Shown here: one piece after another, positions 25,246 through 33,612 of the stretch | How positions within the stretch are numbered: the first letter of the stretch is position 1 | Layout: the number at the start of each line of letters is the position of its first letter | NCBI GenBank assembly: GCA_947499005.1 | Contig: CANMML010000038.1 | Span: 1-33,699 of the forward strand | Direction: 5' to 3' | Length of the DNA stretch: 33,699 nt | Source: an uncultured Aquimarina sp. | Lineage (GTDB): Bacteria; Bacteroidota; Bacteroidia; Flavobacteriales; Flavobacteriaceae | Made by a program: the position numbers and the translations under genes | Notes under the pieces: generated by a model | Told to the model about the DNA's origin: nothing | What the model saw: only the letters and a program-made list of their open reading frames with translations | Database searches by the model: none

Positions 25246-28200
25246 ATGAAAAATGTAATTCAATCAATTACTCTATTCTCAATTTTAATGCTCTACGGCC
25301 CCCTCTCCGCCCAATTCAACTACGGAGAAGCCTTACAAAAATCACTTTTCTTTTATGAAGTCCAACAATCCGGCGAATTACCAAGCTGGAATCGTGTAAC
25401 ATGGAGAGCCGATTCTGCTCTTAATGACGGGGCTGATGTTGGCCTTGACCTAACTGGTGGTTGGTATGATGCTGGAGACCACGTGAAATTTGGTTTCCCA
25501 ATGGCATTTAGCGTAACTTCATTGGCTTGGGGAGCTATTGAATACGAAGACGCCTACAAAAGAAGTGGACAATATGAAATTTTAAGAAGAAACTTACGCT
25601 ACGTAACGGATTACTTTATAAAATGTCATACGGCTCCTAATGAATTTTATGGACAAGTAGGTGACGGAGGTCTTGATCATGCTTTTTGGGGATCCCCAGA
25701 AGTAATGGTTATGCCCAGACCTTCTCATAAGATTGATGCTAACAATCCTGGTTCTGATTTGGCTTCAGAAACTGCTGCTGCAATGGCAGCCGTTAGTATT
25801 CTTTTTAAAGATGACGACCCCTCATATAGTGCTACTTTATTAGAACATGCAAAACAATTATATGATTTTGCTGACAATTTTAGAGGCGAATATTCGAACT
25901 CGATTACAGATGCAGCTGGTTTTTATAGATCATTTAGCAGCTACCAAGATGAAATTGTTTGGGGAGCTATTTGGTTATATAAAGCTACTAATGATGTAGC
26001 TTATTTAGATAAAGCAGAAACTGAATATGACAATCTAGGAAATGAAGGACAAAGTAATGATAAAGCATATAAGTTTACTATGTCTTGGGATGACAAAAGC
26101 TATGGTTCTTATGTATTGTTAGCTGATATCACAGGTAAAGACCGATATAAAAATGATTCGGAACGCTTTCTTGACTTTTGGACAAGTGGCGTAAATGGTG
26201 ACAGAGTTACTTATAGCCCAGGAGGACAAGCACATTTAATACAATGGGGATCATTAAGGTATGCTGCAAACACCTCTTTCTTGGCATTTGTTTATAGTGA
26301 TAAAGTAGCTACTTCTGCCGCAAATAAAGCAAAGTACCATGATTTTGCTGTTGGTCAAACCAACTATGCATTAGGTGACAACCCTATCAACCGAAGCTTT
26401 ATGATTGGTTTTGGGAATAACCCTGCAAATAATTCACATCATAGATCGGCACATGGAGCTTGGGCAAATAATTTAGCCAACAATCCTGATCAGCCAAGTC
26501 ATACTTTATTTGGAGCACTAGTAGGTGGACCAAGCTCTCCTGATGATTCATTTGTAGATGATCGAGGTGATTTTATTGCAAATGAAGTTGCTTGTGATTA
26601 CAATGCTTGTTTTACAGGAAACTTAGTAAGAATGTATGATGAATTTGGTGGAAATCCATTAGCTAATTTCCCTGTACAAGAAACCCCTACACGTGCAGAA
26701 ATTAGATCTGTTTCTAAATTTAATAGTAATAATAATTCTGGTAGTACTGTTCAAATACGTATTCAAAATAGAACAGCTTGGCCTGCACGAGTGACGGATA
26801 AACTTTCTTATCGTTATTTCTTCGATATTTCGGAAGGAGTTGCGCAAGGCTTAACCATCGCTGATTATCAACCAACATTGAATTCTGTACAAGGAAGTAG
26901 TTCAGTTACTATAGAGGCTTGGGATGCTTCAGAAAACATTTATTATGCTGAAGTTTCTTTAACCGGTGAACAAATTAGCCCAATTGGAGATCCTCAATTT
27001 AGAAGAGAAACACAATTAAATTTTAGAGTAGCAAATGGAGTGCCTTACGACACTACAAATGACTGGTCTGCACAAGGACTGGGAGGAACTGAACTTGAAA
27101 GTGTTAATATACCTGTCTATGACAACGGTCAATTAGTATTTGGGATTGAACCTGATGGGGGAATTCTTACTCATAAGGCTGACTTTAATGCTACGCCAAC
27201 TTCAGGAATAGCTCCATTAAGCGTTTCTTTTGATGCTTCTGCTACTACAAACCCTAACAATGAAAACCTTACGTATACTTGGAATTTTGGAGATGGCACG
27301 ACAGGTACTGGAGTAACAGATACTCATGTTTATACTGCAATAGGTTCATATACAGCAACACTTTCTGTTAGCAATGGTACCATCACAAGTACTTCTACAG
27401 AAACAATAACCGTATCTGATGGAAGTCCTATCGCAGCATTCACTGCCGATAAAAACATTGGTGCTGCTCCACTAGTTGTTAATTTTGACGCAGGATCTTC
27501 TGTAGATCCAACTGGTGGCTCGTTGACATACTCATGGGATTTTGGTAATGGAGAGACTGCTTCTACAGCTATCGCTTCAACAACATATACTGCAATAGAT
27601 ACGTATGTAGTAACACTAACGGTTACAAATTCAACAGGAGAAACGGACACAAATTCACAATCTATTGTTGTAAACGATGGATCGGTTAGCTGTGCTTTTG
27701 GAACTCCTACAGCAGAGGCACTACCTAGTATTAACAGTGCTTTTGATAACATTTTTGTTTTAGGAAATGGAGGGCCAGACCTTAGTAATGTGACTAACTT
27801 CACCATTAACTGGGATCTAAATAATAATGGGTTGTATCAATTTTCTATGAATACAACTAATGGATTCCCTTCTTTTTGGAATGATTTCTTACCGATTATA
27901 ACTTCTAATTTTAACAGTGTACAACCTGATATTACCATAGCAAATTCTGGTTTCCCTGGCTTAGACGGAGATTATTGGGCAACTGTTGATACTGGTAATT
28001 TTGTTTTGGTATCAAAAACTGGAGGATATACGATCTATTTTAGTACATCTACTACAGCTCCTGATTGTGGTGCTATAAGTACTCCTACTGTTGCAGGAGG
28101 AACATTAACTGGTGGGCCATTTGCTTTTAATGTAGGGGATGGAATCGCGGACAATGTTTCGGGTATTGTACTAGCAGGAAATATAGGAGAAGTAAGTCAA

Positions 28201-31200
28201 TGGATTGTTACCGACGATGCTGGAAATATTTTAGGCTTACCTCCAACTAGTGAAGCTGTTAATTTTGATGGAGCTGGAGCTGGAAGTTGTTTTATATACA
28301 ATGTAAGTTATAACGGCACACTTACTGGACTTGCTCAAGATGAAAATATTGCTAATTTAGATGGTGACTTTGATTTATCTAACAGTATTGAGGTAGTCCG
28401 TACTTTGGTCATTCCTTCTGTTAATGGAGGTATATTAACTGGTGGACCATATGCTTTCACCGTAGGAGATGGTATTGCTGACAATGTTTCTGGTATTGTA
28501 TTAACAGGAAATGATGGAGCAGAAAATCAATGGGTTGTTACTGACGATTCAGGTAATATTTTAGGTTTACCTCCAACACCAGAAGCTGTTAATTTTGACG
28601 GAGCTGGAGCTGGTACTTGTTTTATATATCATGTAAGTTATAACGGTACCATTACTGGACTTGCTCAAGATGAAAATATTGCTGATTTAGAGGGTGATTT
28701 TGGGATCTCTAATGGAATTGAAGTAGCACGTACTTTAGAAAGTACTGGTTCGGATTGTACCTTTGGAACACCTAATACCGATGCTCTTCCTTCAATTAAT
28801 AGTGCTTTTGAAAACATTTTTGTTTTAGGAAATGGAGGCCCTGATTTAAGTAATGTTACCAACTTTACCATCAACTGGGATCTTAATAATGACGGGTTAT
28901 ACCAATTCTCTATGAATACGAGTAATGGTGTACCTGCATATTGGAATGATTTCTTACCAAACCTTGCTCAAGGTTTTAATAGTGCACAACCAGATGTTAC
29001 TATTTCGAACTCTGGATTTACAGGATTAGATGGTGACTATTGGGCTACTATTGATGCTGGTAATTTTGTATTAGTATCAAAAGCAGGTGGATTTACCATC
29101 TACTTTAGTACTTCTAGTACAGCACCCGATTGTGATGGAGGGAACACCAACACAAATACCGACCCTATAGCTGCATTTTCGGCAACTCCTATTTCGGGAA
29201 CTGCTCCATTAGTAGTAACATTTGACGCTAGTGCTTCTACAGATCCAGATGGAGATGCAATTACATATGCTTGGGATTTTGGTGACGGCAATACTGCTAC
29301 AGGTGAAACCGCAGAAAATACTTACAACAGTGTTGGTGATTATGATGCTACGCTTACGGTAACGGATGAAAACGGTGCAGAAAGTCAAGATACAATTACA
29401 ATTCGAGTAAATGACGATATTATCATTATCGATCCACCTGTAACGGACAATGAATATATCAATCGTTTTAACGAAATGAGACAAGAGTTTTATGATCCAG
29501 ATAATGGGTATTTTAGTGCAGATGGGTCTCCTCATCACTCTATTGAGTCTTTAATTGTTGAAGCTCCTGATCACGGTCACGAATCTACTAGTGAATTGTA
29601 TTCATATTGGTTATGGTTAGAGGTAATGAATGGTAGAATTAATAAAGACTGGGCTCCTCTAGCTGAGGTTTGGGACAGAATTGAGGAGTTTATTATTCCA
29701 ACAAATGCTGACCAACCTACAAATGCAGCTTATGACCCTTCTAGTCCTGCTGCATATGCACCAGAGTTTCCATTACCAAGTGATTATCCATCACCTTTAG
29801 GATTTACAGCTCCTGTAGGTGTAGACCCTGTATCGCCAGACTTAACAGCTACTTATGGTGCTGACATCTATCAAATGCACTGGTTACTGGATAATGATAA
29901 CTTCTACGGGTATGGTAATAGAGGGGATGGCGTTAGTACCCCATCTTACATTAATACGTTCCAAAGAGGAGAGCAAGAATCTGTTTATGAAACAATACCT
30001 CATCCATCATGGGAAAGCTTTGAATGGGGAGGTCCTGATGGCTTCTTACCTATCTTTATTTTAGATGAAAATTATTCTGAACAATGGAGATATACAAGTG
30101 CACCTGATGCAGATGCTCGTGTAGTACAAGCAATGTATTGGGCACAAATTTATGCTAAAGAACAAGGTATTAGCTTAAACAATCTAGATTTAGATAAGAC
30201 GGTAAAAATGGGAGATTTCCTAAGATTATCAATGTTTGACAAATATTTCAAACCATTAGGTGTTCAAAGTGATACTAGTGGTGCAGGAACTGGATATGAT
30301 AGTGCACATTACCTAATGTCATGGTATATGTCTTGGGGAGGTGCTGCTGACACTTCTGCTCCATGGGCATTTAGAATTAGTTCTAGCCACTGTCATTTTG
30401 GATACCAAAACCCAGTTGCGGCATATGCACTTACGAATGTAGATGAGTTAAAACCTATTTCTCAAAATGGAGAAAGAGATTGGAATGTTAGTTTGACTAG
30501 ACAAATGGAATTCTATACTTGGTTACAATCTAAAGAAGGCGCCATAGCTGGTGGTGCAACCAATAGCTGGAATGGTGATTATAGTCCTTATCCTACTGGA
30601 AAATCGACATTCTATGATATGGCTTATGATAAAGATCCTGTTTACCATGATCCAGGAAGTGGTACTTGGTTCGGATGGCAAGCTTGGTCTATGGAACGTG
30701 TGGCAGAATATTATTATATAACCAACGATCCTATGGCTAAACAACTAATGGACAAGTGGGCTGACTGGGTAAAAAGTGAAGTAAACTTAATTGGAGAGGA
30801 TGATTTTGAAATCCCTGCTACTTTAGAATGGAGTGGAGAACCTGATACTTGGGATGCTGATAATCCAGGAGCGAATAATAACCTAAGTGTTACTGTAACT
30901 AATTACAATAAAGATCTTGGTATTGCTGCTTCTATGGCTAAGGCGTTAATCTACTATGCTGCAGCTACTGAAAAGCATGATGTTTTAGATACTGACTCTC
31001 GCGATTTAGCAAAAGAGGTATTGGATAGAATGTGGGTGACTTACAGAGACGACAAAGGAGTTTCTTCTCCTGAAGAAAGAGGTGATTTTGTTCGTATGTT
31101 TGAAGAAGAGGTGTACGTACCAGATGGTTTCATAGGAGCTATGCCTAATGGAGATGAGATAAAACCTGGAGTTACGTTCTTAGATATTCGTTCTGGATAT

Positions 31201-31638
31201 AGAGATGATCCTGACTTTGATAGATTAGAAGCTGCATACAATGCTGGAGAAGACTACACTCAAAATTACCACAGAAGCTGGGCACAAATAGAAGTGGCTT
31301 TAGCAAATGCGGAATATGGGTTCTTCTTTGGTGAGGATAATACAGCTACAGGAGTTAAAACAATTACTTCTCTTACTATAGAGGTAAGTCCTAATCCTGC
31401 TTCTGATTTCATCAATGTATCGATTTCAAACAATACGCTTTCCTTATCTAAAAATTCGGGAACCGATATTAGATTGATCGATCTTGCAGGGAATATTGTG
31501 CATTCATCAAATATGGAAAATAGCACAAATATGGAAACTCAAATTCCTGTTGATAGTTTTGCAAGTGGATTATACCTCCTTGAAATCAACAATAACAGTA
31601 CAGGAAAAACTCATGTTGAGAAAGTATTGATAGACTAA
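25246..31638 (+). CDS. Multimodular GH9-CBM3-PKD-GH48 cellulase with T9SS sorting domain
   Basis: A 2130-residue secreted enzyme. Order: signal peptide (1-22, cut after LSA); GH9 (25-475) with the catalytic base region WYDAGD (Asp75, Asp78), a SHHRSAHG histidine motif and the acid Glu447 in ANEVACDYNA; CBM3c (480-638), the type that feeds chains to processive GH9 enzymes; two PKD domains (645-811, WNFGDG and WDFGNG); modules A (816-941), B (947-1054), B (1057-1164), A (1171-1296); a third PKD (1306-1391, WDFGDG); GH48 (1401-2031); and a type A T9SS sorting tail (2040-2130, VSPNPASDF and ASGLYLLEI). In GH48, EAPDHGHESTSE places Glu1439 and Glu1450 at the spacing of the proposed Glu44/Glu55 pair of Clostridium CelF, and APDADAR (1619-1625) fits its Asp230 region; YGYGNRGDG and INTFQRGEQES are family hallmarks. 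The enzyme should degrade crystalline cellulose from within chains and from reducing ends at or outside the cell surface. Confidence 0.95.
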   Translation: MKNVIQSITLFSILMLYGPLSAQFNYGEALQKSLFFYEVQQSGELPSWNRVTWRADSALNDGADVGLDLTGGWYDAGDHVKFGFPMAFSVTSLAWGAIEYEDAYKRSGQYEILRRNLRYVTDYFIKCHTAPNEFYGQVGDGGLDHAFWGSPEVMVMPRPSHKIDANNPGSDLASETAAAMAAVSILFKDDDPSYSATLLEHAKQLYDFADNFRGEYSNSITDAAGFYRSFSSYQDEIVWGAIWLYKATNDVAYLDKAETEYDNLGNEGQSNDKAYKFTMSWDDKSYGSYVLLADITGKDRYKNDSERFLDFWTSGVNGDRVTYSPGGQAHLIQWGSLRYAANTSFLAFVYSDKVATSAANKAKYHDFAVGQTNYALGDNPINRSFMIGFGNNPANNSHHRSAHGAWANNLANNPDQPSHTLFGALVGGPSSPDDSFVDDRGDFIANEVACDYNACFTGNLVRMYDEFGGNPLANFPVQETPTRAEIRSVSKFNSNNNSGSTVQIRIQNRTAWPARVTDKLSYRYFFDISEGVAQGLTIADYQPTLNSVQGSSSVTIEAWDASENIYYAEVSLTGEQISPIGDPQFRRETQLNFRVANGVPYDTTNDWSAQGLGGTELESVNIPVYDNGQLVFGIEPDGGILTHKADFNATPTSGIAPLSVSFDASATTNPNNENLTYTWNFGDGTTGTGVTDTHVYTAIGSYTATLSVSNGTITSTSTETITVSDGSPIAAFTADKNIGAAPLVVNFDAGSSVDPTGGSLTYSWDFGNGETASTAIASTTYTAIDTYVVTLTVTNSTGETDTNSQSIVVNDGSVSCAFGTPTAEALPSINSAFDNIFVLGNGGPDLSNVTNFTINWDLNNNGLYQFSMNTTNGFPSFWNDFLPIITSNFNSVQPDITIANSGFPGLDGDYWATVDTGNFVLVSKTGGYTIYFSTSTTAPDCGAISTPTVAGGTLTGGPFAFNVGDGIADNVSGIVLAGNIGEVSQWIVTDDAGNILGLPPTSEAVNFDGAGAGSCFIYNVSYNGTLTGLAQDENIANLDGDFDLSNSIEVVRTLVIPSVNGGILTGGPYAFTVGDGIADNVSGIVLTGNDGAENQWVVTDDSGNILGLPPTPEAVNFDGAGAGTCFIYHVSYNGTITGLAQDENIADLEGDFGISNGIEVARTLESTGSDCTFGTPNTDALPSINSAFENIFVLGNGGPDLSNVTNFTINWDLNNDGLYQFSMNTSNGVPAYWNDFLPNLAQGFNSAQPDVTISNSGFTGLDGDYWATIDAGNFVLVSKAGGFTIYFSTSSTAPDCDGGNTNTNTDPIAAFSATPISGTAPLVVTFDASASTDPDGDAITYAWDFGDGNTATGETAENTYNSVGDYDATLTVTDENGAESQDTITIRVNDDIIIIDPPVTDNEYINRFNEMRQEFYDPDNGYFSADGSPHHSIESLIVEAPDHGHESTSELYSYWLWLEVMNGRINKDWAPLAEVWDRIEEFIIPTNADQPTNAAYDPSSPAAYAPEFPLPSDYPSPLGFTAPVGVDPVSPDLTATYGADIYQMHWLLDNDNFYGYGNRGDGVSTPSYINTFQRGEQESVYETIPHPSWESFEWGGPDGFLPIFILDENYSEQWRYTSAPDADARVVQAMYWAQIYAKEQGISLNNLDLDKTVKMGDFLRLSMFDKYFKPLGVQSDTSGAGTGYDSAHYLMSWYMSWGGAADTSAPWAFRISSSHCHFGYQNPVAAYALTNVDELKPISQNGERDWNVSLTRQMEFYTWLQSKEGAIAGGATNSWNGDYSPYPTGKSTFYDMAYDKDPVYHDPGSGTWFGWQAWSMERVAEYYYITNDPMAKQLMDKWADWVKSEVNLIGEDDFEIPATLEWSGEPDTWDADNPGANNNLSVTVTNYNKDLGIAASMAKALIYYAAATEKHDVLDTDSRDLAKEVLDRMWVTYRDDKGVSSPEERGDFVRMFEEEVYVPDGFIGAMPNGDEIKPGVTFLDIRSGYRDDPDFDRLEAAYNAGEDYTQNYHRSWAQIEVALANAEYGFFFGEDNTATGVKTITSLTIEVSPNPASDFINVSISNNTLSLSKNSGTDIRLIDLAGNIVHSSNMENSTNMETQIPVDSFASGLYLLEINNNSTGKTHVEKVLID
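27691..28068 (+). repeat. Module A1 of the cellulase (Cys-bounded, 126 residues)
   Basis: Residues 816-941, from CAFGTPTAEALPSIN to TAPDC. It is a close copy of A2 (residues 1171-1296) with the same length; both start and end with a cysteine, so each may be closed by a disulfide. Shared core: NIFVLGNGGPDLSNVTNFT. It is rich in beta-type sequence (WDLNNNGLYQFSM, DGDYWATV, YTIYFST). The family is not recognised; it may be a carbohydrate-binding or lectin-like module. Confidence 0.75.
28084..28407 (+). repeat. Module B1 of the cellulase (108 residues)
   Basis: Residues 947-1054. It carries GGPFAFNVGDGIADNVSGIV, then WIVTDDAGNILGLPP, FDGAGAGSCFIYNVSYNGT and LSNSIEVVRT. B2 follows at a 110-residue period. 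The pattern resembles repeats I recall from other flavobacterial surface proteins of unknown role. Confidence 0.75.
28414..28737 (+). repeat. Module B2 of the cellulase (108 residues)
   Basis: Residues 1057-1164, the second copy of module B, with GGPYAFTVGDGIADNVSGIV and WVVTDDSGNILGLPP. The two copies have equal length and no gaps between them apart from a two-residue joint. Confidence 0.75.
28756..29133 (+). repeat. Module A2 of the cellulase (Cys-bounded, 126 residues)
   Basis: Residues 1171-1296, from CTFGTPNTDALPSIN to TAPDC. It is the second copy of module A. A run of 26 identical bases is shared with A1 around the NIFVLGNGG segment, but many third positions differ, so the duplication is not very recent. 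Confidence 0.75.
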
Positions 31639-31694
31639 TAAGGCTTCTTTCCAAGGAGTAATTATTTTTTCATTTTTTTAGTCTAATTATTGAT

Positions 31695-31733
31695 AATCCC
31701 TCTAGTATTTTTAGATACTAGGGGGATTTTTTT
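31695..31733 (+). terminator. Strong intrinsic terminator of the cellulase gene
   Basis: Arms 31695-31708 (AATCCCTCTAGTAT) and 31715-31728 (ATACTAGGGGGATT) pair over 14 bp with one G-T pair and a 6-base loop, followed by TTTTT at 31729-31733. Confidence 0.85.
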
Positions 31734-31850
31734 AGGTTAATCGTATGCTTTAGCTCTAAAGGCTCGTCTTCTTCGGGTGCTCCGAAAATAATCGATGTCC
31801 CGTTATAGTAAAACCATTCTCCTAATAAAATTGACTTCCTCATTACTTTT

Positions 31851-31940
31851 CTGGGCGTTACCCAAGGGTCGGGCTTTACGCTATTACTCCTCGCTCTTCC
31901 TTCGTCAGGCTGTGGGGTAGCCGCTGCAATCCCTAACGCA
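31851..31940. repeat. Interspersed-repeat-like folded element
   Basis: GC-richer than its surroundings, with outer arms GCGTTA (31855-31860) and TAACGC (31934-31939) and inner complementary parts (GCTATTACTCC against GGGGTAGC). The wording GGGTCGGGCTTT and GCCGCTGCAATCCCTAACGC is familiar to me from intergenic repeats of Flavobacteriaceae genomes. It lies directly after the stop of the convergent small membrane-protein gene. Confidence 0.5.
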
Positions 31941-31948
31941 AAATCTAA

Positions 31949-32179
31949 TCAAACTGTTTGTTCCTCATCCTTCTTTCTATAAAATAAAAAGCTAATCCCT
32001 GTCCAAACAATCCAAATACCGATTAAACCTGCAAAGAAAAGATCACGACCGCTTTCCAAAGAATAGTCTAACACATTTAATACGACAATAGCCCAAATAA
32101 TAAATAGAATTACCTGTCCTACGAAATAGAAAATTTTCCCTTTTGGGGTTAAGTATTTTAGAAATAATTGCTCTAACAT
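31949..32179 (-). CDS. Small two-span membrane protein, unknown
   Basis: A 76-residue protein with two hydrophobic helices (about 18-37, YFVGQVILFIIWAIVVLNVL, and 48-66, FAGLIGIWIVWTGISFLFY) joined by a short loop (DYSLESGRD). The ends are charged (KKDEEQTV at the C-terminus). It lies 120 bases downstream of the 328-residue membrane-protein gene on the same strand and may share its transcript. I do not recognise a family. The clean helix-loop-helix layout and start ATG support it as a real gene. Confidence 0.55.
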   Translation of the reverse strand: MLEQLFLKYLTPKGKIFYFVGQVILFIIWAIVVLNVLDYSLESGRDLFFAGLIGIWIVWTGISFLFYRKKDEEQTV

Positions 32180-32299
32180 TAGTTAATTCTGTTTATTAGA
32201 CACATATGAACATCTGTATACAAAAGACATTGGAGGTGTTTTTGAAATCATACTAAGTTCCTCACACATTTTACATCTATCTTATTTTATATGCAATGC

Positions 32300-33286
32300 C
32301 TAAAACCAAGACTCTACCAACTCCAATCTTGTCTCTTCATAGTCAGCTGATTTTGGAGGCATAAAACCTCTACCTTCCTCATTGGTTTTCATATAAACTA
32401 TGTCCCCATTTTTAAATACATATTTATAATAGCGATTACTATCGGGGTTATCATCTTTATTCATATAACGAACACGTCGCCAGTCCGTATGAACTTCGGG
32501 ATCATACATTATCGAATGTGGTTCACGCGCAAATTCTTCAATATGGTCTTTCCAATATTTATTACGCTCGGCTTGCTGCTCAGGGGTAGCTTCGGGAGTT
32601 GGAATATGACTCCGGTATAATGGCATAGGAAAACCCGCTGCTTTTCTTCGCTCAAAATCTTGTTGTCGATACGGATCAAAAGCTGTCCCTGGTGGTAAAG
32701 GACGATTTCTATCCATATACCACACATAAAAAGACCAAATTTTCTGATAGTCTCTTTCATGAGCTATCAAATGTGCTCCTCCATACTTTGCCTCTGGATG
32801 CTGTGCTACCAACTTCATACCCAGAGAACCTGAAGCTGCACCAGTACCAACCCAATAAACTATTGCTTTATGAAATGGTACTGTATAACTTTTGTTTCTA
32901 TTTGTTCCATGTGGGAAACTAAAAATACCATCTTGACGATTTAAAATAATATGAGCTTTGGGATTCAAATATAGTTGATAACTAAAATAGATAACAAAAA
33001 TCAATGATAAAACCATAAGACCTATAATAACTGGTCGACCTTCATCATCTTCTACAAAAAAATCAGCTAATAGAAAAAAGATAAAAGATATTGAAGAAAT
33101 AATTAAGGATATAATTGAATCTATTCTAGCTCCCCAATCTAGCTTAATAAAATTTAAATCAATATTGTTAAAGGTTTTACTATTCTCTACATATTCTGAA
33201 TCAACCCCCTTAAATTGCTCCAAGATTTCAAACGGAAGCTTAGCGTCAAAAAAACGTTTAACATTTGTTCTAAAGTTCTTAAACAT
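32300..33286 (-). CDS. Membrane protein of unknown function
   Basis: A 328-residue protein. The first 55 residues are polar, then two membrane helices follow (about 57-73, DSIISLIISSISFIFFLLA, and 85-106, VIIGLMVLSLIFVIYFSYQL). A soluble domain of about 220 residues completes it, with a proline- and arginine-rich stretch (PPGTAFDPYRQQDFERRKAA, then PTPEATPEQQAERNKYW) and an acidic C-terminus. No catalytic motif is seen. A GTGAASGSLG stretch near residue 150 is loop-like, not a nucleotide site. It starts 12 bases after the end of the broken gene upstream, so the two were probably cotranscribed. I cannot assign a function. Confidence 0.7.
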   Translation of the reverse strand: MFKNFRTNVKRFFDAKLPFEILEQFKGVDSEYVENSKTFNNIDLNFIKLDWGARIDSIISLIISSISFIFFLLADFFVEDDEGRPVIIGLMVLSLIFVIYFSYQLYLNPKAHIILNRQDGIFSFPHGTNRNKSYTVPFHKAIVYWVGTGAASGSLGMKLVAQHPEAKYGGAHLIAHERDYQKIWSFYVWYMDRNRPLPPGTAFDPYRQQDFERRKAAGFPMPLYRSHIPTPEATPEQQAERNKYWKDHIEEFAREPHSIMYDPEVHTDWRRVRYMNKDDNPDSNRYYKYVFKNGDIVYMKTNEEGRGFMPPKSADYEETRLELVESWF

Positions 33287-33298
33287 AAATACTACTTG

Positions 33299-33612
33299 TT
33301 ATTTTACCCAAACTTTTCCCGATATTAATTTTTTAAAAGAATCGATTTCAACGTTACCCCTATTAAGTACTGTTTGTGATGAACGTCCCATTCGAGTTAT
33401 GGTTGTTGTTTTGGTTTGATAAACATCTACGTAGGCTCCTAAAAGTCTGTCATTACCATTGTAATTTGTTGGGTAAATTTTACTTCATCTAAAGATAAAG
33501 CACTTATTAAAAGCAGCTTACTTTGTTTAGTATATTTATTGATAATATAGTTAGGAATATCTAAATGCAAAACAATCATTGGAGGTGTTTTTTTATCACC
33601 CAATTCAATGTT
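33299..33612 (-). pseudogene. Frameshifted gene of unknown function
   Basis: Two protein-like frames join at a -1 shift. The upstream frame (33612 down to a stop at 33439-33441) reads as KKTPPMIVLHLDIPNYIINK and on through SKLLLISALSLDEVKFTQQI. The second (open from 33484 down to a stop at 33299-33301) reads as NYNGNDRLLGAYVDVYQ, then TRMGRSSQTVLNRGNVEIDS and KKLISGKVWVK. The overlap where a single indel restores one frame is 33442-33484. A stop at 33613-33615 blocks the upstream frame further out, and the window ends soon after, so the true start is not known. I see no canonical slippery heptamer, so decay or a sequence error is likelier than programmed shifting. Confidence 0.45.

Larger units (their letters stand above)
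31639..31948. other. Gene-free stretch after the cellulase gene
   Basis: It holds the strong terminator at 31695-31733 and the folded repeat-like element at 31851-31940. Positions 31740-31850 show nothing recognisable. Confidence 0.5.

Noticed and set aside
27330..27806. 158-codon open frame antisense to the cellulase gene
   Set aside because: It lies opposite the PKD and A1 coding region, where Thr- and Ser-rich codon patterns leave the antisense frame open. Its product has no domain character and no leader.
32692..32922. Plus-strand frame within the 328-residue membrane-protein gene
   Set aside because: It is a shadow of the minus-strand gene, with no independent start signals.
33451..33484. 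Programmed -1 frameshift as explanation of the broken gene
   Set aside because: The nearby A-AAA-TTT string does not fit the X-XXY-YYZ slippery pattern, and no strong downstream structure is seen.
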